Source of the DNA: an uncultured Macellibacteroides sp.
GTDB taxonomy: Bacteria > Bacteroidota > Bacteroidia > Bacteroidales > Tannerellaceae
Assembly (NCBI RefSeq): GCF_963667135.1
Contig: NZ_OY762974.1
Location: 3,224,001 to 3,288,000, forward strand
Length of the DNA stretch: 64,000 nt
Reading direction: 5' to 3'
The position numbers and the translations under genes were made by a program. The notes beneath the pieces were generated by a model that saw only the letters and a list, made by a program, of their open reading frames with translations, made no database searches and had not been told where the DNA came from. Positions 54,379 to 63,885 of the stretch are shown piece by piece (position 1 is the stretch's first letter; every line of letters begins with the position of its first letter).

Positions 54379-56256
54379 TTAATAGTTGGAGTATTCAGTA
54401 TGCATCACATTCAGAGGTTTAGGTAGCCAGACACGGTATCTTTCGGACTCAGACCAGGTATTTCCGGCAGACGAGAAATCGCAAAAGTGAATCTTTCTTG
54501 CGGCTCCGGCTTCTTCCATGTTTGTACCTGTTATAGCTGAAGTGGTAAAACTCATCCACGCAAAAGGCGATGTCTGGTTTTCAGGCTCCAATGTAAGATA
54601 GCCTTCTTTAGGTAGAAATTCGATTGCTTCGTCTACATCACCATCTTTATACCGACTGTCGCGGGCCAGTACTACAGGTCCCCGTTGAATAGCCTGATTA
54701 TTATTTAATTGAACGAGTTTGGCACGTAAATCCAACGTAAACGTAATCTTGTCTCCTTTATTCCATGTACGGTCCAGCAAATAGTAGCATCCTCTTGTAA
54801 TGTCTGTTACTTCCTGTCCGTTTACTGCCAATGATACTTGTTCGCTCCAGGCGGGTATACGTATGCCTACCGTAAATCGGGAACTTTTTTCGGGGATAAT
54901 CTCCATTTCAATACTTCCATCAACCGGATAATTTGTGCTTTGTTTGATGTAGACCGACTGTGTTCCGTTTAGCCGGGTCTTTAATTCCGAGGTAGTAAAC
55001 AGATTAACGTTGATGCGGTTTTCTTTTACCTGATAGGCTATCTGGGGCAGTAGCGCGAAGGCCCGGGGACCGTTGGCGTTGCAGCAGTTTATATGCATAC
55101 CGCACTGTTCTTCCCCTTTATGCCGGCATCCTTCAAGCGGACTGTATTTGGCAATTTCGGAAGCATCATCTTTCATGGATGCAAACAACGCATTGTAGGT
55201 CGTTTTCTCTATTTGATCGGCATACATAGTATTGCCGGTAAGAGAGAGAAGTGTACTGCACAGCTTCATCCATGTAAAGGTTACACAAGTCTCCATCGTG
55301 TGATAGGTTGCCTGATCTTGTTTTGCGCCTCCTCCGTACCAACATTCGAATGCACTGCCCGAACCGGCAATATTGATTTCCTCTTTGATTATATTGGCAA
55401 CGCTTTTTTCGACAACCGACATATACAATGGATTGCCTGTAACCTTATATAATTCGAGCAATCCTTCATAGCACGACATCATTTCGTATGCCTTTTGTCC
55501 GTTGTCCCACGACCACCAGGTAGCAGGGGAGGGGAAGCGTTGGGAAACAGGAATGTCATCAAGCGCTTTGCTTATAAGTTGAGGACCATCAGGCGTTTCC
55601 CATTCCTGCACAATGTATTTGGCAAAAGTAAGAAATCGCTCCTCTCCTGTACGATTATAGAGGAACATGACCGGTTCCAGAAACGAACTACTGGGCATGC
55701 CTCTGTAGTTCCCGGTTTTCACAATACTTTTTCCGCTATCCTTTACTTGTTTAATAAGATGGTCTGTCATCTTTATCGCAGAATTCAGCACTTGTTTGTC
55801 GTTACTTATGTCATAGTAAGCCAGTAATCCAAGCAAAGTGTATTTGCGGCCCCAGATATCCCAATGTTCAAGCTGATGATCAGGAGAGTAGTTCCCAATA
55901 TATCCATCGGCAGTCTGAGTTTTTAATAAATCTGTTACAGCCTTTTGGATGATAGAAAGAAGTTCAGGATCCTTGGTATATCGATAGGACGCAATGGCTC
56001 CTTGTATCCATTTACCCCAAAATTCACTTTGCCACATACGGCTTTCATTCCTGGAAGTAAATGGATTTACCAGGTGATCAACGTCTTGCGTCTTTACCCG
56101 ATGGGCAATACAGGCATCAATCCTGCTACCCATGTACCCGCCGATTTTTAGTTGCTCGACAGTGGACTGCTTTTTAGCACCTGCGGCACTGCCTGTTATA
56201 CTGATACAGCAAAAACATATCAGTAAACATGAAAATTGCAAGGTTATTCGTTTCAT
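54379..56256 (-). CDS. DUF1680/GH127-type beta-L-arabinofuranosidase
   Basis: 625 residues with signal peptide (LLICFCCISITGSAAGA). The zinc and nucleophile site of GH127 is visible: HTMETCVTF near residue 322 (Glu-x-Cys) and MHINCCNANGP near 391 (Cys-Cys), with the nucleophile Cys the first of the pair. The (alpha/alpha)6 barrel is followed by two beta-sandwich modules. It cleaves beta-L-arabinofuranosides in characterised relatives; the substrate here is inferred. Last gene of the PUL in this window. Confidence 0.9.
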   Translation of the reverse strand: MKRITLQFSCLLICFCCISITGSAAGAKKQSTVEQLKIGGYMGSRIDACIAHRVKTQDVDHLVNPFTSRNESRMWQSEFWGKWIQGAIASYRYTKDPELLSIIQKAVTDLLKTQTADGYIGNYSPDHQLEHWDIWGRKYTLLGLLAYYDISNDKQVLNSAIKMTDHLIKQVKDSGKSIVKTGNYRGMPSSSFLEPVMFLYNRTGEERFLTFAKYIVQEWETPDGPQLISKALDDIPVSQRFPSPATWWSWDNGQKAYEMMSCYEGLLELYKVTGNPLYMSVVEKSVANIIKEEINIAGSGSAFECWYGGGAKQDQATYHTMETCVTFTWMKLCSTLLSLTGNTMYADQIEKTTYNALFASMKDDASEIAKYSPLEGCRHKGEEQCGMHINCCNANGPRAFALLPQIAYQVKENRINVNLFTTSELKTRLNGTQSVYIKQSTNYPVDGSIEMEIIPEKSSRFTVGIRIPAWSEQVSLAVNGQEVTDITRGCYYLLDRTWNKGDKITFTLDLRAKLVQLNNNQAIQRGPVVLARDSRYKDGDVDEAIEFLPKEGYLTLEPENQTSPFAWMSFTTSAITGTNMEEAGAARKIHFCDFSSAGNTWSESERYRVWLPKPLNVMHTEYSNY

Positions 56257-56285
56257 AATAGCATGTAGAATATGGTTAACTTATT

Positions 56286-58328
56286 TTATCTTATAGGAAA
56301 TTCGGTGACTCGTAAAGTTGTACATCCATAGGGAATGAGTTCGATTTCCTCTTCTGTTCCTAATTCTTCTCCTGCTTGTGAGGTGTAATTAATTGGACCA
56401 GCCGAACCTTTATAAAGTTGCCAGCCAGGCATGCGACGTCCTTTTGTTTTAATGGTTATAGGAGCTTCGTTTAAAGTCCATGGATATAAAGCGATCGGCT
56501 CTTTCTTTTCTACGGTAAAGCTGGACGAGATATTGTTACTATCAAGCTGGTTGGGAGAAAGAGAGAAATTCCAGGGAGAATTGGAGGTTATTTCGTAATA
56601 CCAATTTCCGTACTGATTCTTTTTATTCTCTTCTGTTGCTTTTTTTGTCCATGTTTCGTTCATCTTCAGTGCGTACAAAAGTGGTCCGCGTTCAACAACT
56701 GCTGCTCCATCGTACCAATAGCTTGCCGAAACCTGCATTGGGAACTCGATAGAAAGTTGGTCTCCGTTTTTCCATACCCGGTTTATTTTCACAATTTGTC
56801 CGGCCGAAGCATTTGTTTCCGTAATCTCACCATTTAATTTTACTACAGCTTTACTACACCAAGCAGGAACTCTGAAGTGAAAAGGGAAAAGAGCCGTCTT
56901 TATCTTTTTGTCGGGGAATGTAATTGTAAAACGAATTGTTTCCTCGAATGGGTAGGAAGTATTCTCAGTTACTTTTACCGGAACGTTGTCTGCCACCCTA
57001 ACCGTTAATTCGGAAGGAGCATATACTAAGGCAGCGATACCATTGTCGGCTGTTGCATACCATAGATTCTGCATAAACTTAGGCCATCCTTGGTGAAGGT
57101 TGGATGTACAGCAAGGGTAGCCGGTAAGCTCTCCCATGACGATATCCGTTTTTTCGTGCGGAGTCGAAAAGTTTCGTTGATAGTTGGTAATGGTAACCTG
57201 GTTTATTTGCTGATAATACTGTCTGGCATCAAAATTATCAGTAATCTGAGTAGGTAAAGCATTGTAAGCGATCCGTTCAAGATGATCGGCCCACTGAACA
57301 TCACCAGTAACCTCAAGCATCGATTCCAGAGAGTACATCATTTCAACAGCAGTACATAATTCTGATCCACGAGTAGGTTCCCCAAAATGAAGCATCTCGT
57401 CGCCGCCCCAAAGACCTGTTGGAAATCCAATAGTGTTACGTATATCTTTTGCAGCTTTCTTTACAGCATCAATTTGCTTCGTATTTTTGTTTTGTTGATA
57501 GTATATAACAGGCTCCTTGAAACCTTGGGCAAGATTCACACAGTGCAAACTGTTCTGACGGGACAGATGATCCTGATTTAGAAAAACGTCCGTCCAGTTG
57601 AATGACTGTTTGTGAATCAGTTCTCCCAGTGTTAACAGAAAATCATCACCAGTTATATTGTAAAGCCAGTATACAATCATCAAATTATCTCCACCTCTCT
57701 GTTCTGCCCAGAAAGTCCACTTTCCTAGCGGATTAGAGGGAAGCTCGGCCAGTTGATAGCGAAAGTATTTTGTAAGAAAGGTAATTACCCGGGGATCTTC
57801 CGTTGCTGAATAGTATTGCTGCATTACTTTTAGCATAACCATCTTAGGCCACCAGTCACGGGCATTATCCCGTTGCAATCCTTCCTCCGGATCTCTGTCA
57901 GTATCCGGACCAAAGTATCCGTCTTCTTTTTGCGAAGCCAACGTCCATTCAATCCAAGGCTTAACCTTATCAATCAAAGTCTTGTCATTCAAAATATAAG
58001 CCAGAGGCAGCAATCCGTCTATCCAATATGGACCACGTTCCCAAACATCCCCATCGCCACCTAGCCAACCATTACGTGGCCCCATTACCTGTTCGTAAAC
58101 TTTGTCAAGATTGCCAGTCATGCCATCGCGCATGCGTAGCATTTGTTCTTTTAACCAACCGGCAGGTTTGATGGAACCGATAGGAAGTTCGATGTAAGGT
58201 TTAGTAATAAGCGGACTTCTGTTGTTTTGATAATTAAGGTTGATAGACCCATCCTGGGGTGTGCCATTCGCGTAAGAAAAAGAGAAAGTAGCAAGAGTAA
58301 ATAAAAATCCAATAAATAGTTTCTTCAT
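56286..58328 (-). CDS. second DUF1680-type glycoside hydrolase
   Basis: 680 residues with signal peptide (LFTLATFSFSYANG). It shows the same metal-site pattern as GH127, SELCTAVEM near residue 326 and GYPCCTSN near 406, in a longer and divergent frame. WERGPYWIDGLLPLAYIL and WAEQRGGDNLMIVYWLY are typical of this second clade. A distinct linkage specificity from its neighbour is likely. 29 nt upstream of that gene, so co-transcribed. Confidence 0.88.
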   Translation of the reverse strand: MKKLFIGFLFTLATFSFSYANGTPQDGSINLNYQNNRSPLITKPYIELPIGSIKPAGWLKEQMLRMRDGMTGNLDKVYEQVMGPRNGWLGGDGDVWERGPYWIDGLLPLAYILNDKTLIDKVKPWIEWTLASQKEDGYFGPDTDRDPEEGLQRDNARDWWPKMVMLKVMQQYYSATEDPRVITFLTKYFRYQLAELPSNPLGKWTFWAEQRGGDNLMIVYWLYNITGDDFLLTLGELIHKQSFNWTDVFLNQDHLSRQNSLHCVNLAQGFKEPVIYYQQNKNTKQIDAVKKAAKDIRNTIGFPTGLWGGDEMLHFGEPTRGSELCTAVEMMYSLESMLEVTGDVQWADHLERIAYNALPTQITDNFDARQYYQQINQVTITNYQRNFSTPHEKTDIVMGELTGYPCCTSNLHQGWPKFMQNLWYATADNGIAALVYAPSELTVRVADNVPVKVTENTSYPFEETIRFTITFPDKKIKTALFPFHFRVPAWCSKAVVKLNGEITETNASAGQIVKINRVWKNGDQLSIEFPMQVSASYWYDGAAVVERGPLLYALKMNETWTKKATEENKKNQYGNWYYEITSNSPWNFSLSPNQLDSNNISSSFTVEKKEPIALYPWTLNEAPITIKTKGRRMPGWQLYKGSAGPINYTSQAGEELGTEEEIELIPYGCTTLRVTEFPIR

Positions 58329-58364
58329 GAGTATTATATATTTTGTTTTTTAACGTACTTCCTG

Positions 58365-58463
58365 CTACCTGTCGTCCATAACTTTATGGGTGATTTCTAA
58401 TCCGTTATAAGCCTCGGGCTCGAACAAAAAATCAAAACGGATTACAAAGTTATCAAAAGTTTT
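58365..58463 (-). pseudogene. DUF1080 (3-keto-glycoside hydrolase) remnant
   Basis: Minus-strand reading from the stop at 58464 to the stop at 58365 gives about 32 residues: TFDNFVIRFDFLFEPEAYNG then LEITHKVMDD. This parallels EFDNFVLKFDFLLSPDANNG and LGLRHKIITT in the intact DUF1080 gene immediately upstream. No start codon, and both sides are blocked by stops. It is best read as a decayed second DUF1080 copy; a tiny expressed peptide is unlikely. Confidence 0.8.
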
Positions 58464-58496
58464 TTAGTATACTAAGCAATCATTTCTTTTGGCAAA

Positions 58497-59198
58497 TTAT
58501 TTTAATTTCTTAACTCTGATGTTTCGAAATTTAACAACCGAATCATGTCCCAGAAACGCGATATGTCCGCTCTTATAGAATAATGACTTCGGTACAGTTT
58601 CCGAGGGAGCATCTTTTGTTGCCTCGCTTAAATCGCCGTCAACGATAACAGTCCCATTCAAAATAACTTTTATATGATTCCCATTAGCAATTACTTCCTG
58701 ATTGTTCCATTCGCCGGCAGGTTTTAAAAATCCCCTTTTTGCGGGAATCCACCCATAAACTGAACCGTGATATTGGTAGGGCTTTAAGTCTTTGTACATA
58801 GGAGCTTCATTGTCTAATATCTGCAACTCCATTCCATCATAACCACTTTTAGTAGTAATTATTTTATGCCTTAGCCCCAGACCATTGTTTGCATCTGGTG
58901 AAAGTAAAAAATCAAATTTCAATACGAAATTATCAAATTCATCAATCGTATACAAATTCCCATAACCGGAACCGGCGACAGGTTTCATAACGATATTTCC
59001 TTCTTCCATAATATATTCGTTTGTATTTGACGTCCACTGAGACATCGAGGTGCCATCAAAAAGAACTTTAAAACCCTCTTTTTTCTCTTGTTTGGATAAT
59101 TTAAACGGTTTCTTTGTCAAATGATTTTCCGGATCAGCAGAAAAAATGTTACTGTTTATTGTAAACAGTAAAGCCAATAGCAAATATGTTATTCTCAT
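58497..59198 (-). CDS. DUF1080 3-keto-glycoside hydrolase-like protein
   Basis: 233 residues with signal peptide (YLLLALLFTINSNIFS). The single DUF1080 domain, a concanavalin-like jelly roll, spans about residues 40-230: KVLFDGTSMSQWTSNTNEYI, FDNFVLKFDFLLSP, DANNGLGLRHK and EWNNQEVIANGNHIKVILNG. Members have been linked to cleaving glycosides oxidised at C3. Next to a Gfo/Idh/MocA oxidoreductase, that role is attractive. 24 nt after the oxidoreductase gene. Confidence 0.88.
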   Translation of the reverse strand: MRITYLLLALLFTINSNIFSADPENHLTKKPFKLSKQEKKEGFKVLFDGTSMSQWTSNTNEYIMEEGNIVMKPVAGSGYGNLYTIDEFDNFVLKFDFLLSPDANNGLGLRHKIITTKSGYDGMELQILDNEAPMYKDLKPYQYHGSVYGWIPAKRGFLKPAGEWNNQEVIANGNHIKVILNGTVIVDGDLSEATKDAPSETVPKSLFYKSGHIAFLGHDSVVKFRNIRVKKLK

Positions 59199-59222
59199 TA
59201 TAATTATACTCCTTTTATACTT

Positions 59223-60563
59223 TTATCTCTTTATTTTCAACAAATCGGCATTCCATTCGATAGCTCTTTTTTGTAAGTAACTTTCAGAACTTAACAGGGC
59301 CGGAGCAGCCGAACGAACGGCAAAAAGAACATCTGCAGTAAGGGGCACATTATTCCGTATTCCATTAAAAAAATTAAAGAAATGATCGTAATGACCTCCT
59401 TTATACCCGTTCTCAGCTCTAAAAATAAACTCACGCGACGATACTTTTTCAGGCTCTTCCATTCCTTGCCCAAGTTCTCGTAAAGCTCCCAATCTATTTT
59501 TATCAAGATCGGTTGTCGTTTTTAAAACAACTTTATCCCATCCTACGTCCAACGTGCCCTTCGAACCAACAATTTTAAAATCCATACTTCCCCATTTATT
59601 CGAGATGCCGTCCACATAATTTGCTCCCAAAGAGACAGTGAAAGCTCCTAAATTATTTTTGTTAGGGTAATCAAAATACCCCAACATTATATCGGGTGTA
59701 TCTCGTGATCCATCTGTATAGTGGTGAATTCCTCCTGTGGTGTAGACCTTTTCTGGTCCGTTAGCATCCATTATAAAGTGAACGCTCGCAAGAACGTGAA
59801 CAAATAGGTCGCCGGCAATTCCTGTTCCATAATCTTTCCAGTTTCTCCAATTAAAGAACCGTTGCGGATCAAACTTATGCTTTGGAGCATTCCCGATAAA
59901 ACGATTCCACCAAATGGTTTTTTCGGTAGCATCTTCCGGAGCTATATATTTTGCTAATTCTCCGGGAGATCCGGTAAACTGTCCGTCAATAAAATTAACA
60001 GTTCCTATTACCCCTTCCCGAATTAGAATCCGTGCAGCTCTGTTGCCCAAGGAAGCCATTCCCTGACTGCCGACCTGAAACAAGCAGCCACTTTTTCTTT
60101 GAGCTTCAATTAACGCTTTTCCTTCACTCAATTTATGTATTACCGGTTTCTCGCAATATACATGTTTTCCTGCTCGCATAGCATCAATAGCAATCTGCTG
60201 ATGCCAATGGTCGGGCGTTGCAATAATTATAGCGTCAACATCTTTCAGCGCAAGAATTTCCCTGTATTCCTTTGTTACAATGAGTTGATTCCCCCATTGT
60301 TCTTTTGCCTCATTCAATCGTCTATCGTACAAGTCACAAACACCAACCAGATTTATACCTCCAACGGATAATGCCGTATTCGTGTCTGCAGTTCCCATTC
60401 CTCCTTTGCCTATTAAGGCAATCCGAATAGAAGACTGAGAGGAAGCGAATCCTCGGTTGAATACATTTTTTTCAGGAACCTTCGCAGCCAATATAGAGGG
60501 TATTTGGTTCGCAGCCACAGTCCCTATCAATAAATTTTTAATGAAATTTCTTCTTCCGTACAT
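59223..60563 (-). CDS. exported Gfo/Idh/MocA oxidoreductase
   Basis: 446 residues. The N-terminus GRRNFIKNLLIGTV resembles a Tat signal (RRxFIK), so the folded, NAD-bound enzyme may be exported. The Rossmann motif IALIGKGGMGTAD and EKPVIHKLSEGKAL (the Lys-containing EKP motif) define the family. DATEKTIWWNRFIGNAPKH and GDLFVHVLASVHFI (catalytic-type His) follow. In this PUL it likely oxidises a sugar hydroxyl to a ketone for the DUF1080 enzyme. Confidence 0.88.
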   Translation of the reverse strand: MYGRRNFIKNLLIGTVAANQIPSILAAKVPEKNVFNRGFASSQSSIRIALIGKGGMGTADTNTALSVGGINLVGVCDLYDRRLNEAKEQWGNQLIVTKEYREILALKDVDAIIIATPDHWHQQIAIDAMRAGKHVYCEKPVIHKLSEGKALIEAQRKSGCLFQVGSQGMASLGNRAARILIREGVIGTVNFIDGQFTGSPGELAKYIAPEDATEKTIWWNRFIGNAPKHKFDPQRFFNWRNWKDYGTGIAGDLFVHVLASVHFIMDANGPEKVYTTGGIHHYTDGSRDTPDIMLGYFDYPNKNNLGAFTVSLGANYVDGISNKWGSMDFKIVGSKGTLDVGWDKVVLKTTTDLDKNRLGALRELGQGMEEPEKVSSREFIFRAENGYKGGHYDHFFNFFNGIRNNVPLTADVLFAVRSAAPALLSSESYLQKRAIEWNADLLKIKR

Positions 60564-60637
60564 AGCTTATAGTTTTAAATAAGTACATGAAGATAGATCG
60601 GATACCCTATTTCAGGTATCCGATCTATTAGTTGTTA

Positions 60638-62017
60638 TTATTCTCCCCAAACATAAAATTCTGCAATGTCGCAATTTGCACCACTTTCTGGTCCGTCACC
60701 TGCATACCAGAAGGCTTCTGATACAACAAATCGAATATAGCGTGCAACTGTTCCTTTTACAGGATACAGATGTTCGCGGGGATCATTACTTTCCATACTC
60801 CAATCGGAAAGTTTTATCCATGTTTCATTGTCTCCACTTACTTCAAAATATCCTTTTTTAATATTACCTCTCCATGAATCGTTAGGCTTTGTGATACCGA
60901 TCTGATAGATTGTATGTTGTTCTTTCATATCGAAGATAAAATAATAAGGCAATGGTTTAGGTGCATCCCATTTAGATCCCCAGTAAGTACCAACGTTTCC
61001 ATCTAACATATTTTCTGGTACACGGTGCAGCCACTCATATTGAGGTTCTTCAGAAATACATGAATTCCAGTCGATCACCTCCCAGTTGCTGCGATCTAGT
61101 TTCGTTGGGATAACAGATACTTTAACTAGTGTTACGCTTTCGACAGGATCAAGATTCCATTTGGAAACTTCACTTACTCTCAAAGGAACAACATAGTCAC
61201 CCCATAACCAAATTCCCTGAGATGTAATTAGTTTACTCATTACCATTTTAAGGGAAATATCTTTTTCACTTTCGGAGCTAGTTAGATTCCATTCGGAGGA
61301 AACCAGTTCGTATGATCCGGCTGGCGGTAAAGTGTAAGATGTGTTATTCTCTTCATTATATGCTTGTAACAGGGACTCATCGACGGATACTTTAAATTGA
61401 ATATCTTCGGTGTTTGGAAAGTTTGTTCTTATTCTTAGAGGAAGGTTTACGTCTTCCATAGATGAAGAAGTGTTAACCGAAGCAGCATTACTAGTCATGC
61501 CATAATTCTCGAATCCCAAAAATGGCTTTGTAATTTGAGGAGCAATTAGGATAATTGATTTTAATGAATCGACTTCAATGTTATTTTCTGCATTAACTGA
61601 ACATGGCAGTACATATTGTACGTTATCATAACCTTCCAAAGCTACAATTGCAGTCGTATTTAATACAATTTTAAAAAGACCCTTGGTTTCTTTTGTTGCC
61701 ATATAGCAAGAGGCCGACTGAATCTCATAACAAGAAGCAGGAAGCAATTTATATGAAGTGCCGTTGACCTGATTATAATTGCTGATTAACTGCTCGTTAA
61801 TCGTTAGGACTAAGTTTGCATCTTTTGCTAAAACACCACTTTTGCAGGCCACAATATCATATGTAGACGTGCCAAAATCAAAAATTGGTTCAACTTGAAG
61901 GTTATTTCGCAAAAGGTATATTTTGTCGTCCATAATACCATCCATCCGGTTATCTTCGCAAGAAAATAAACCCAACAACAGAAGAAAGAGATATAAAAAT
62001 GATATCTTAGGTTTCAT
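60638..62017 (-). CDS. DUF1735 and discoidin-like domain lipoprotein
   Basis: 459 residues with lipobox LLGLFSC. Two DUF1735 modules follow (NNLQVEPIFDFGTSTYDIVA then NLPLRIRTNFPNTEDIQFKV), each with a LPAxxYE-type strand (YKLLPASCYEI, YTLPPAGSYEL). The last 150 residues form an F5/8 type C-like module: MLDGNVGTYWGSKW, YYFIFDMKEQHTIYQIGI and ARYIRFVVSEAFW. It should be a surface glycan-binding protein between SusD and the enzymes. Confidence 0.87.
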   Translation of the reverse strand: MKPKISFLYLFLLLLGLFSCEDNRMDGIMDDKIYLLRNNLQVEPIFDFGTSTYDIVACKSGVLAKDANLVLTINEQLISNYNQVNGTSYKLLPASCYEIQSASCYMATKETKGLFKIVLNTTAIVALEGYDNVQYVLPCSVNAENNIEVDSLKSIILIAPQITKPFLGFENYGMTSNAASVNTSSSMEDVNLPLRIRTNFPNTEDIQFKVSVDESLLQAYNEENNTSYTLPPAGSYELVSSEWNLTSSESEKDISLKMVMSKLITSQGIWLWGDYVVPLRVSEVSKWNLDPVESVTLVKVSVIPTKLDRSNWEVIDWNSCISEEPQYEWLHRVPENMLDGNVGTYWGSKWDAPKPLPYYFIFDMKEQHTIYQIGITKPNDSWRGNIKKGYFEVSGDNETWIKLSDWSMESNDPREHLYPVKGTVARYIRFVVSEAFWYAGDGPESGANCDIAEFYVWGE

Positions 62018-62053
62018 AATTTAATTTTTAAGGTAAATATTTCCGATAACTGG

Positions 62054-63880
62054 CTACCATCCATAATTCTGCGTTATGTTTTTCATTTCATTCAGCTGAT
62101 TTTGATGAATAGGAAATAAATAATGTTTGGGTTCGAAGACTATAGGCGAACAAATGTCGCTTGTACGAGCCCATGAGTCTTCGAAGTTAGTCGCGCGAAG
62201 TTCGCGACCAAAGCGTGGACCATTACTCTCCTGTGGTGCTATCATCCATGTACGAATATCATAATAACGATGATTCTCAAATGCCAGTTCCACCATACGT
62301 TCTTTGCGCAGTAGTTCTCTTAGTAAAGCTTGATTACCCTTAACTTCCGGATAGGCAACTTCAATGTTATTAAGACCGCTTCTGTTTCTTACCTTATTTA
62401 TATAAAGCAGAGCTTCTGCTTCATTCCGATTGGGTTTTTCGTTACATGCTTCTGCATAGTTAAGATAAATTTCAGCCAACCGGAAAAATGGCCAGCTGAA
62501 TTTACCCCATTTGCCGGTTTCTGTATCATTTCTTGGATCACTCATTCTACGGAACATATAGCCAACCTTTACGAAGTCGCCGGTACTATTATTAAAAGAA
62601 GAAGTTCCGCCGTCAAAGAAAGTAACTAGCTTTTTGCCATTGAATGTATTTATCCAATTCATTCCATTCCATAAAATGGATGCGTAAAAGCGTGCATCTC
62701 GTCCTATTACACTTTTATTAGCTTTAATTTGTGATCCGTCAATAGGATGAACATAATTATCCACAAACCCATTTTCCACATAACCCGATTTTGGATCAAT
62801 TACAGGTTCTCCGTTTGTCTTGTAACCTGTAATAGGATATCTTCCGGATTCAGCCATTGGATAAGTGTCTACTAACTTGATAGATGGACAATAACCTCCA
62901 TAACCTTCCTTCAATACCATGGGAGGTGCTGCTCTAACACCCCAGGCATATCCATCTGCATCCCAACGGGCAAAAATCAATTCATCGTTCCATAGTTCAA
63001 AGAAAATACCAGAATAGGAATCAATCGCTTGTTTGAAAGGAGAGTCTCCTGAAGTGCTTGTATATAACTTATAGGTTCCAAGGTCTATCACATCTTTTGC
63101 TGCCTGAGCTGCTAGTTCCCATTTCTGAGGATCTTGAGTTTGAGGGAACAGAAAGTCTCCATAGAAGTTCTTCATTCCTTTATACAAATCGCATCCGTTA
63201 AAAAGTGGACGTGCCGCATATAGAAGTAAGCGTGATTTTGCTGCAAGTGCAGCTCCCTTGGTTGCTCTTCCGTACCAAGATGGATCAGTAATTTTATCAG
63301 GAAGATTTGTTGCTGCAATTGTTAGTTCTTCCGAAATAAATTTCACGCATGCATCAACAGAATGTCTGTCTATCTGATCATTTGGAATCGTAAGATCAGA
63401 CGCTTGGTCTCCCCATATATAAACAGGTCCATATTGTCTGAATAACATGAAATAATAGAAGGCTCTTAAAAAACGGGCTTCAGCCTTCATCTTGGCTCTG
63501 TTTTCTTCAGTAACTTCCAGACAAAGATCCACATTATTCATAAAAGTAGTTGCCTGGTTAATTCCCTGATAATAATGGGACCAAGTATGATAATTACTTG
63601 TTGTTGGATTCCACGAACCATCATTTTGAGAAATATAATTAACCCATGCTGTCCAAGAGAAATAGGCTTCATCCGAACAGGCAACCATATTATCAAGTAC
63701 ATTTTTATCGTTAGGGAGGAAAGAGTATACCTGCGCCAAGTAGCGTTCTGTTGTTTCCCGTTTGTCAAAAACTTCTTCAATTGTCATCTGGTCACCCAAG
63801 TAATGGGTGAGGTACGATTCGCACGAAGTAAAAGACAAACTAATTATCAGGCACGCTATATAAATAATTTTAGTTTTCAT
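62054..63880 (-). CDS. RagB/SusD family nutrient uptake lipoprotein
   Basis: 608 residues with lipobox SLSFTSC. The TPR-like helical core includes ARFLRAFYYFMLFRQYGPVYI, the classic SusD helix. FRLAEIYLNYAEACNE and INKVRNRSGL with ELLRKERMVELAFENHRYYDIRTW are C-terminal signatures. It captures oligosaccharides at the cell surface and caps the SusC pore. The upstream gene is SusC. The ligand cannot be told from the sequence. Confidence 0.95.
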   Translation of the reverse strand: MKTKIIYIACLIISLSFTSCESYLTHYLGDQMTIEEVFDKRETTERYLAQVYSFLPNDKNVLDNMVACSDEAYFSWTAWVNYISQNDGSWNPTTSNYHTWSHYYQGINQATTFMNNVDLCLEVTEENRAKMKAEARFLRAFYYFMLFRQYGPVYIWGDQASDLTIPNDQIDRHSVDACVKFISEELTIAATNLPDKITDPSWYGRATKGAALAAKSRLLLYAARPLFNGCDLYKGMKNFYGDFLFPQTQDPQKWELAAQAAKDVIDLGTYKLYTSTSGDSPFKQAIDSYSGIFFELWNDELIFARWDADGYAWGVRAAPPMVLKEGYGGYCPSIKLVDTYPMAESGRYPITGYKTNGEPVIDPKSGYVENGFVDNYVHPIDGSQIKANKSVIGRDARFYASILWNGMNWINTFNGKKLVTFFDGGTSSFNNSTGDFVKVGYMFRRMSDPRNDTETGKWGKFSWPFFRLAEIYLNYAEACNEKPNRNEAEALLYINKVRNRSGLNNIEVAYPEVKGNQALLRELLRKERMVELAFENHRYYDIRTWMIAPQESNGPRFGRELRATNFEDSWARTSDICSPIVFEPKHYLFPIHQNQLNEMKNITQNYGW

Positions 63881-63885
63881 ATCTT

